DNA of 64,000 bases from Rhodanobacter_A agri (GTDB lineage Bacteria > Pseudomonadota > Gammaproteobacteria > Xanthomonadales > Rhodanobacteraceae), in NCBI RefSeq assembly GCF_044904705.1, contig NZ_JADIKL010000004.1, forward strand, positions 372,001-436,000, given 5' to 3'. The position numbers and the translations under genes are program-made. Positions within the stretch are counted from its first letter, which is position 1, and each line of letters starts with the position of its first letter. The notes beneath the pieces are model-generated. The model was given only the letters and a program-made list of their open reading frames with translations, was not told the origin of the DNA and did no database searches. Shown here one piece after another: positions 9,040-15,107 of this stretch.

Positions 9040-10128
9040 ATGAGCCGGACCACCGTCGCCACCATCCATCTGGGCGCGCTGCGCCACAATCTCGCCCGCA
9101 TCAAGGCCATGGCCGCGCCGGCGAAGGTGATGGCGGTGGTCAAGGCCGATGCCTACGGCCACGGCCTGGAGCGCGTGGCGCGCGCACTGGACGCCGAGGC
9201 CGAATGCTTCGCGGTGGCCGCGCTGGGCGACGGCCTGCGCCTGCGCGCGGCCGGCCACCGCCAGCGCATCGTGGTGCTGTCCGGCCCCGACCAGCCCGGC
9301 GACATCGCCGAAATGCAACGGCTGGGACTGGACGCGGCAATCCATCACGAGGCGCAGCTGACCTGGCTGGCCGAGGCCAGCGCGCGGCGCGGACGCTTGC
9401 GTGCGTGGCTGAAGGTGGACAGCGGCATGCACCGGCTCGGCTTCGCACCCGAACGTGTGCCGGAAGTGCATGCGCGGCTAGTGGCGATGCCTGGCGTCGA
9501 CCCCGGGATCGGCCTGCTCACGCACTTCGCCGAATCGGAAGTGTTCGACGGCGAGGTCACGCGTGCGCAGATCGCGCGCTTCAACGAAGTGATCCGGGGA
9601 TTGGATGGCCCGCGCTCGCTCTCCAACTCGGCCGCGGTGCTGGGCTGGCCTGAGGCGCGCGCCGATTGGGTGCGCACCGGCGGCCTGCTGTACGGCCTGT
9701 CGGTGGTGGACGGCAAGAGCGGCGCGGATTTCGGTTTTCGTCCGGCGATGACGCTGTCCACGCGGCTGATCGCGATCAACCGCATCGGCAAGGGTGAGCG
9801 CATCGGCTACAACGGCACGTGGATCTGTCCGGAGGACATGCCGGTGGGCGTGGCTGCCATCGGCTACGGCGATGGCTACCCGCGCAGCGCGGCCAGCGGT
9901 ACGCCGGTGCTGGTGGGTGACGCGCGCGTCCCGCTGATCGGCCGCGTCTCGATGGACCTCGTCACGCTCGACCTGCGCACGGCGCCGCAGGCAAAGGTGG
10001 GCGACCGCGTCACCTTGTGGGGCGAGGGTCTGCCGGCAGAAGCCGTCGCGCCTCACGCCTGCACCATCAGCTACGACCTCACCTGCGGCATGACGCGGCG
10101 CGTGCTGTTCGTCGAGGACGAAGGCTGA
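9040..10128 (+). CDS. alr: Alanine racemase
   Basis: A 362-aa PLP-dependent enzyme making D-alanine for peptidoglycan. PLP-binding Lys35 lies in VVKADAYGHG, and the second catalytic base Tyr at about 257 lies in RIGYNGTW. The barrel motifs VDSGMHRLGF and SNSAAVLGWP are intact. It is sandwiched between dnaB and radA on the same strand and likely shares their transcript. Confidence 0.96.
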   Translation: MSRTTVATIHLGALRHNLARIKAMAAPAKVMAVVKADAYGHGLERVARALDAEAECFAVAALGDGLRLRAAGHRQRIVVLSGPDQPGDIAEMQRLGLDAAIHHEAQLTWLAEASARRGRLRAWLKVDSGMHRLGFAPERVPEVHARLVAMPGVDPGIGLLTHFAESEVFDGEVTRAQIARFNEVIRGLDGPRSLSNSAAVLGWPEARADWVRTGGLLYGLSVVDGKSGADFGFRPAMTLSTRLIAINRIGKGERIGYNGTWICPEDMPVGVAAIGYGDGYPRSAASGTPVLVGDARVPLIGRVSMDLVTLDLRTAPQAKVGDRVTLWGEGLPAEAVAPHACTISYDLTCGMTRRVLFVEDEG

Positions 10129-10271
10129 CGACACGGCGCGACGGTTGCGTCTCGCTCCCTGCGATGGCTGGCGGCTAAGCTTGCCCGCATCGCCTTTGCG
10201 CTCGTCCATGAGCGCGAAGATCAAAAAGCAGCCATCCTTGGCCGCACTATTCACAAGGAGCGGAACTCTCG

Positions 10272-11648
10272 ATGGCCAAGGCCAAGACCGCCTACGTCTG
10301 CACCGACTGCGGTGCCGAACACCCGAAGTGGCAGGGCTCGTGCGTGGAGTGCGGGGCGTGGAACACGCTTTCCGAGATCGTGCTGCAGCCGGCGGTGAAG
10401 TCGGTTGGCGCGGCGCGCGGCGGTTATGCGGGCAAGGCGGCGGGCGCCAGCAAGGTCATGCCGCTGACGGAGGTCGCGCTGACCGCCGAGGCGCGCACGC
10501 TCACCGGCATCGGCGAGCTGGACCGCGTGCTGGGCGGCGGCCTGGTCGAGGGCTCGGTGGTGCTGGTCGGCGGCGACCCGGGTATCGGTAAGTCCACCTT
10601 GCTGCTGCAGATGCTGGGCACGCTGGGTGCGCAGCTGCCCAGCGTCTATGTCACCGGCGAGGAATCGCTGGCGCAGGTGGCCGCACGCGCGCAGCGCCTT
10701 GGCCTGCCGCTGGCGCCCCTGCAGGCGTTGGCTGAGACCTGCATCGAGCGCATCCTCGAACAGGCGGCGGCGGAGAAGCCGCGCGTGCTGGTGATCGATT
10801 CGATCCAGACGATCTGGACCGAGCTGCTCACCGCGGCGCCGGGTTCGGTGTCGCAGGTGCGCGAATCGGCGGCGCGGCTCACGCGCTTCGCCAAGGAAAC
10901 CGGCACCAGCGTGTTTCTGGTCGGCCACGTCACCAAGGAAGGCGGCATCGCCGGTCCCCGCGTGCTGGAGCACATGGTGGACGCGGTACTGTATTTCGAG
11001 GGCGAATCTGGCAGCCGCTTCCGCGTGCTGCGCGCCTTCAAGAACCGCTTCGGTGCGGTCAACGAGCTGGGTGTGTTCGCGATGGGCGACAAGGGCCTGC
11101 GCGAAGTACCCAATCCTTCCGCGATCTTCCTTTCCGCGCACGCGGGGCCAACCCCGGGCAGCGCGGTGATGGTGACCCGCGAGGGCACCCGGCCGCTGCT
11201 GGTCGAGGTGCAGGCGCTGGTGGACCAGTCCAGCCTGGGCAATCCGCGCCGCGTGGCGCTGGGCCTGGAGCAGAACCGCCTGGCGATGCTGCTGGCCGTG
11301 CTGCACCGGCACGGCGGCGTGGCCGCCTACGACCAGGACGTGTTCATCAACGTGGTGGGCGGCATCCGCGTGCAGGAAACGGCGGCGGACCTGCCCGCGT
11401 TGCTGGCGGTGCTGTCCTCGCTGCGCGACCGGTCGCTGCCGGAGAAGACCATCGCCTTCGGCGAGGTGGGCTTGTCTGGCGAGATCCGCCCGGTGCCGAA
11501 CGGCGAGGAGCGCCTGAAGGAGGCCGCGCACCACGGCTTCCGCCGCGCCATCGTGCCGAAGTCGAACGCGCCGAAGTCCGGCCGCGTGGGCGAACTGGAG
11601 GTGGTGGGGGTGGAGCGGCTGGCGCAGGCGATCGACGCCTGCCGATGA
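10272..11648 (+). CDS. radA: DNA repair protein RadA
   Basis: A 458-aa RecA-like branch-migration ATPase used in recombinational repair. The N-terminal C4 zinc finger is at Cys10-x2-Cys...Cys-x2-Cys (CTDCGAEHPKWQGSCVECG). Walker A is GGDPGIGKST, the RadA-specific KNRFG motif lies in FKNRFGAVNELG, and the C-terminal half is a Lon-protease-like domain. The start at 10272 follows AAGGAG. Confidence 0.97.
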   Translation: MAKAKTAYVCTDCGAEHPKWQGSCVECGAWNTLSEIVLQPAVKSVGAARGGYAGKAAGASKVMPLTEVALTAEARTLTGIGELDRVLGGGLVEGSVVLVGGDPGIGKSTLLLQMLGTLGAQLPSVYVTGEESLAQVAARAQRLGLPLAPLQALAETCIERILEQAAAEKPRVLVIDSIQTIWTELLTAAPGSVSQVRESAARLTRFAKETGTSVFLVGHVTKEGGIAGPRVLEHMVDAVLYFEGESGSRFRVLRAFKNRFGAVNELGVFAMGDKGLREVPNPSAIFLSAHAGPTPGSAVMVTREGTRPLLVEVQALVDQSSLGNPRRVALGLEQNRLAMLLAVLHRHGGVAAYDQDVFINVVGGIRVQETAADLPALLAVLSSLRDRSLPEKTIAFGEVGLSGEIRPVPNGEERLKEAAHHGFRRAIVPKSNAPKSGRVGELEVVGVERLAQAIDACR

Positions 11649-11658
11649 ACGTTTTGCT

Positions 11659-11774
11659 CCCCTCTCCCGCCTGCGGGAGAGGGGCAGGGGGAGAGGGGCG
11701 GGCCTGCGTCGAGGCTGAGGCGATCTGGTTTGCCCTCTCCCCCGACCCCTCCCCCGCAAAGCGGGGGAGGGGAG
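11659..11774. repeat. Double-hairpin REP element (intergenic copy)
   Basis: A roughly 116-bp element. The left hairpin CCCCTCTCCCGC..GCGGGAGAGGGG is followed by a divergent middle and the right hairpin CCCCTCCCCCGC..GCGGGGGAGGGG, giving two facing hairpins. The same architecture occurs inside ileS (15985-16098) and icmF (48350-48457). Here it sits between the convergent genes radA and rpsT. Confidence 0.75.
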
Positions 11775-11782
11775 ACGAGCGC

Positions 11783-11809
11783 AAAAAAGCCGGCCAAGGC
11801 CGGCTTTTT
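11783..11809. terminator. Bidirectional rho-independent terminator
   Basis: AAAAAAGCCGGCC-AA-GGCCGGCTTTTT forms a 7-bp GC stem flanked by A and T tracts on both sides. It can therefore end transcription of radA from the left and of rpsT from the right. Confidence 0.85.
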
Positions 11810-11831
11810 CGTCACACGCGATGCGAGCGGC

Positions 11832-12095
11832 TTACGCCAGTTCGTGGATCTTCGCGTTCAGGCGGCTCTTGTGACGAGCGGCCTTGTTCTTATGGATCAG
11901 GCCACGCGAGGCGTAGCGGTCCATCACCGGCTGGGCGGCGGCGAAGGCTTCGACAGCGGCTGCCTTGTCCTTGGCCTCGATGGCCTTGACGACCTTCTTC
12001 AGCGCGGTGCGCACCATGGAACGGGCGCTGATATTGCGCAGGCGGCGCTGCTCGGACTGGCGCGCACGCTTCTTCGCGGACTTGATGTTGGCCAA
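11832..12095 (-). CDS. rpsT: 30S ribosomal protein S20
   Basis: An 87-aa ribosomal protein S20, starting at TTG 12095 (read as Met-Ala-Asn-Ile-Lys-Ser-Ala-Lys-Lys-Arg), with GGGAG a few bases upstream. E. coli rpsT also uses a non-ATG start and is autoregulated through it. The basic helical sequence RARQSEQRR...HKNKAARHKSRL matches the family. The open frame extends upstream to an ATG at 12173, but that part is not S20. It is divergent from murJ. Confidence 0.95.
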   Translation of the reverse strand: MANIKSAKKRARQSEQRRLRNISARSMVRTALKKVVKAIEAKDKAAAVEAFAAAQPVMDRYASRGLIHKNKAARHKSRLNAKIHELA

Positions 12096-12291
12096 GGTAA
12101 AACTCCCGAATCGCGGGTTGCAGGTTGGAGAAAGAGGCGAATTATGCGGTCGATTCGCCCATGCGTCAAGCATTTAGATGACAGCAGGCGAGGCATTGCC
12201 CGCGTTCGGTCATGATCCGGCGGTGATCTTGCCCGCGCCGGCTGGCAGACTGTGCGCCCATTCGCCCGCTCGATCCAGGATTCCCTACCGG

Positions 12292-13899
12292 ATGAAGTCT
12301 CCCAGCATGTTCCGCGGGCTGCTCTCGTTCAGCAGCATGACGATGGTATCGCGCGTGCTCGGCTTGATCCGGGACATGTCGCTGAACGTGGTGTTCGGTG
12401 CCAACGCCGTCACCGACGCGTTCTGGGTCGCATTCCGTATCCCCAACTTCATGCGCCGGCTGTTCGCCGAGGGCTCGTTCTCCACCGCCTTCGTGCCGGT
12501 GTTCACCGAGGTGAAGGAGAAGGGCACGCACGAAGACCTGCGGCAGCTGATGGCGCGCGTCTCCGGCACGCTGGGGGCGGTGGTGCTGCTGGTGACCGCG
12601 CTGGGGCTGATTTTCGCGCCGCAGGTGGCGACGATGTTCGAGCCGGGCGCGCTGGATCAGCCGCACAAGTTCGACCTCACCATCGACTTGTTGCGATTGA
12701 CGTTTCCGTTCCTGTTCTTCGTCTCGCTGACTGCGCTGGCGGCGGGCGTGCTCAACAGCTTCCATCGTTTTGCGTTGCCGGCGCTGGCGCCGGTGATCCT
12801 CAACATCTGCATGATCGTGGGCGCGCTGTGGCTGTCGAAGCGGCTGGCGGTGCCGATCATGGCGATGGGCTGGGCGGTGCTGGCGGCCGGCGTGCTGCAG
12901 TTGCTGTTCCTGTTGCCGTCGCTGCGCAAGCTGGACCTGCTGGTGTGGCCGCGCTGGGGCTGGAGCCATCCCGAGGTCAAACGCATCCTTAAGCTGATGG
13001 TGCCCACCTTGTTCGGCTCTTCGGTGGCGCAGATCAACCTGCTGTTGGACACGGTGATCGCCTCGTTGCTGGTCACCGGTTCGCAGAGCTGGCTGTCGCT
13101 GTCCACCCGTTTCCTCGAGTTGCCGCTGGGCGTGTTCGGCGTGGCGCTGGGCGCGGTGGTGTTGCCTTCGCTGTCGCGCCATCACGTGAACACGGACCGC
13201 GAGGGGTTCTCGCGGGCGCTGGATTGGGGCCTGCGGCTCACCTTGCTGATCTCGGTGCCGGCGATGTGCGCGCTGCTGCTGCTGTCCGAACCGATCGTGG
13301 CGACGCTGTTCCAGCATGGCCGCTTCAATGCGTTCGACACGCGCATGTCCACGCTATCGATCCTGGCCTTGAGCTGCGGCCTGCCGGCTTTCGCGCTGGT
13401 GAAGGTGCTGCTGCCCGCGTTCTATTCGCGCCAGGACACCCGGACCCCGGTACGCGCCGGCGTGGCGGCGCTGGTGGTGAACATGCTGGGCAACTTCCTG
13501 TTCATCGCGCTGCTGTTCGAGCTGTGGGCGCCGGCCGCCGTGCGCCAGGACAGTTGGCTGGCAGGCATCGCGCAGGTGCCGGGCCTGCATCTGGCGCTGG
13601 GCATTGCCAGCTCGCTGTCCAGCTACCTCAACTTCGTGCTGCTGTGGTACTGGCTGAAGCGCGCCGGCGTGTACCGGCGCCAGCCGGGCTGGCTGCGCCA
13701 CTGGACGCGGCTGACGCTGGCGTGTGCCGCGATGGTGCTGGTGCTGGCGGCGGGCCGCTGGCTCTGGCCGGACTGGGACCACGTAGCCACCTTCACCCGG
13801 GTCTGGCGCCTTGCCGTGCTGGTGGCCGCGGGCGGCGCGGCGTACGTGGCGACATTGTTCGCAACGGGTTTGCGGATGCGGGATCTGCGGGCGGTGTGA
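12292..13899 (+). CDS. murJ: Lipid II flippase MurJ
   Basis: A 535-aa polytopic MOP-superfamily protein that flips lipid II across the inner membrane for peptidoglycan synthesis. The family start MFRGLLSFSSMTMVSRVLGLIRD, the RxxFAEGSFSTAFVPVF motif and about 14 hydrophobic segments are present. ATG 12292 (MKSPSMFRG) is chosen, with ATG 12307 as alternative. The upstream 38 codons are not homologous. It is followed after 68 bp by ribF, the E. coli-like order around rpsT. Confidence 0.95.
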   Translation: MKSPSMFRGLLSFSSMTMVSRVLGLIRDMSLNVVFGANAVTDAFWVAFRIPNFMRRLFAEGSFSTAFVPVFTEVKEKGTHEDLRQLMARVSGTLGAVVLLVTALGLIFAPQVATMFEPGALDQPHKFDLTIDLLRLTFPFLFFVSLTALAAGVLNSFHRFALPALAPVILNICMIVGALWLSKRLAVPIMAMGWAVLAAGVLQLLFLLPSLRKLDLLVWPRWGWSHPEVKRILKLMVPTLFGSSVAQINLLLDTVIASLLVTGSQSWLSLSTRFLELPLGVFGVALGAVVLPSLSRHHVNTDREGFSRALDWGLRLTLLISVPAMCALLLLSEPIVATLFQHGRFNAFDTRMSTLSILALSCGLPAFALVKVLLPAFYSRQDTRTPVRAGVAALVVNMLGNFLFIALLFELWAPAAVRQDSWLAGIAQVPGLHLALGIASSLSSYLNFVLLWYWLKRAGVYRRQPGWLRHWTRLTLACAAMVLVLAAGRWLWPDWDHVATFTRVWRLAVLVAAGGAAYVATLFATGLRMRDLRAV

Positions 13900-13955
13900 T
13901 GGCACTTTTTGCAAAAGCCTGGATGCCATCCGCGGCGTGACTGGGGGCGGCCCGA

Positions 13956-13961
13956 TATACT
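13956..13961 (+). promoter_or_regulatory. -10-like TATACT directly before ribF
   Basis: TATACT ends 6 bp before the ribF ATG at 13968. A start of transcription 7 bp downstream would coincide with the ATG and give a leaderless mRNA. No convincing -35 box is visible at the right distance. Confidence 0.35.
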
Positions 13962-13967
13962 GCCGCG

Positions 13968-14921
13968 ATGACGAAACTTTCCCGCGATATCGCAGGCCCT
14001 TGCCTGGCGCCCCAGGGCAGCGTGGTGGCCGTCGGTGCGTTCGACGGCTTGCATCGGGGTCACCAGGCCTTGTTTGCGCAAGTGCAGCGCCGTGCGCGGT
14101 CGCTGGGTTGTGCAGCGGCGGTGGTGACGTTCGAGCCGCTGCCGCGGACCTATTTCTCATCCGAGCCGCTGCCCCGCCTTTCCAGCGTGCGTGAAAAGCT
14201 GCTGGGGTTTGCGGCAGCGGGTTTCGAGCAGGTGCACATGTTGCGCTTCAACGCCGAACTGGCCGCGATGTCGGCCGGGGACTTCGTGCAGCGCGTATTG
14301 GTCGAGCGCCTGGCTGCCAAAGAAGTCTGGGTGGGCGCGGATTTCCGCTTCGGCCACCAGCGAAGCGGCGATGTGGCCTTGTTGCGCCAGCTGGGCGAGA
14401 AGGCCGGATTCGCCGGCTGCGTGATGCCGTCGATCCTGCTGGAAGGCGCGCGCGTCTCCGCCAGCCGCGTGCGCCAATTGCTGGGCGCCGGCGAGTTCGC
14501 CGGTGCCGCCGCGTTGCTCGGCCGTCCGTTCGTGATCGAAGGCAAGGTCGAGTACGGCAACCAGCTGGGCCGCACGCTGGGTTTCCCCACCGCCAACATC
14601 CACCTGCGCGAGCGGGTCAGCCCGGTGGGCGGCATCTTCGCGGTGCGCGTGGGCCTGGGCGAGAGCGAATGCAGCTGGCCGGGCGTGGCCAGCCTGGGCG
14701 TGCGCCCCACGGTGAACCAGGTCAGCGAGCCGCTGCTGGAGGCCCACCTGTTCGATTTCGAGGGCGACCTCTACGGCCGACGCATGGCGGTGGAGTTCGT
14801 CGCCAAACTGCGCGACGAGCAGAAATTCGACGATCTGGATGCACTCAAGGCGCAGATGGATCATGATGCGCGCTCGGCCCGGGAAATCCTGGGTATGAAT
14901 CCGGTACTGGCCCGCGCATGA
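13968..14921 (+). CDS. ribF: Bifunctional riboflavin kinase/FAD synthetase
   Basis: A 317-aa RibF. The N-terminal FMN adenylyltransferase has the nucleotidyltransferase motif GAFDGLHRGHQAL. The C-terminal riboflavin kinase domain begins near GRPFVIEGKVEYGNQLGRTLGFPTAN (the GxxxGFPTAN signature) and contains VASLGVRPTV and the E-rich HLFDFEGDLYG motif. It makes FMN and FAD. The start at 13968 has no Shine-Dalgarno sequence. Its stop overlaps the start of a short leader ORF (ATGA), and ileS follows. Confidence 0.96.
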   Translation: MTKLSRDIAGPCLAPQGSVVAVGAFDGLHRGHQALFAQVQRRARSLGCAAAVVTFEPLPRTYFSSEPLPRLSSVREKLLGFAAAGFEQVHMLRFNAELAAMSAGDFVQRVLVERLAAKEVWVGADFRFGHQRSGDVALLRQLGEKAGFAGCVMPSILLEGARVSASRVRQLLGAGEFAGAAALLGRPFVIEGKVEYGNQLGRTLGFPTANIHLRERVSPVGGIFAVRVGLGESECSWPGVASLGVRPTVNQVSEPLLEAHLFDFEGDLYGRRMAVEFVAKLRDEQKFDDLDALKAQMDHDARSAREILGMNPVLARA

Positions 14922-15001
14922 GCACCCGCGACAAGTCCAATCCGAGCTACACCGCCGGCAGCCGCGTGAACGCGGCCGCGGCGGTCGTCATTATTATTTG
15001 A
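14918..15001 (+). CDS. Candidate isoleucine-sensing leader peptide before ileS
   Basis: A 27-codon ORF starting MSTRDKSN and ending NAAAAVVIII before TGA. Its ATG overlaps the ribF stop (ATGA), so it would be translated by coupled reinitiation. The last five sense codons are GTC GTC ATT ATT ATT (14984-14998). ATT is unusual here, since neighbouring genes overwhelmingly use ATC for Ile. The isoleucyl-tRNA synthetase gene begins 106 bp downstream. Between them are two mutually exclusive GC stems: CCGCCC 15008-15013 with GGGCGG 15044-15049, and GCCGCC 15029-15034 with GGCGGC 15070-15075. No U-tract terminator is seen. Position and sequence suggest an attenuation or stalling peptide; this is inference. 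Confidence 0.55.
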   Translation: MSTRDKSNPSYTAGSRVNAAAAVVIII

Positions 15002-15107
15002 AGGCATCCGCCCGCAGCGCGTGCGCCTGCCGCCGCGCGCGGTGGGCGGTACAACAGCGCTCCGGGCCGGGCGGCATCGGGGCGGGACTGAAGAGGCACC
15101 CGAAGCG

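Noticed and set aside
15002..15107. T-box riboswitch for ileS
   Set aside because: No T-box sequence or specifier-loop arrangement is visible. The short leader ORF explains the Ile codons better.
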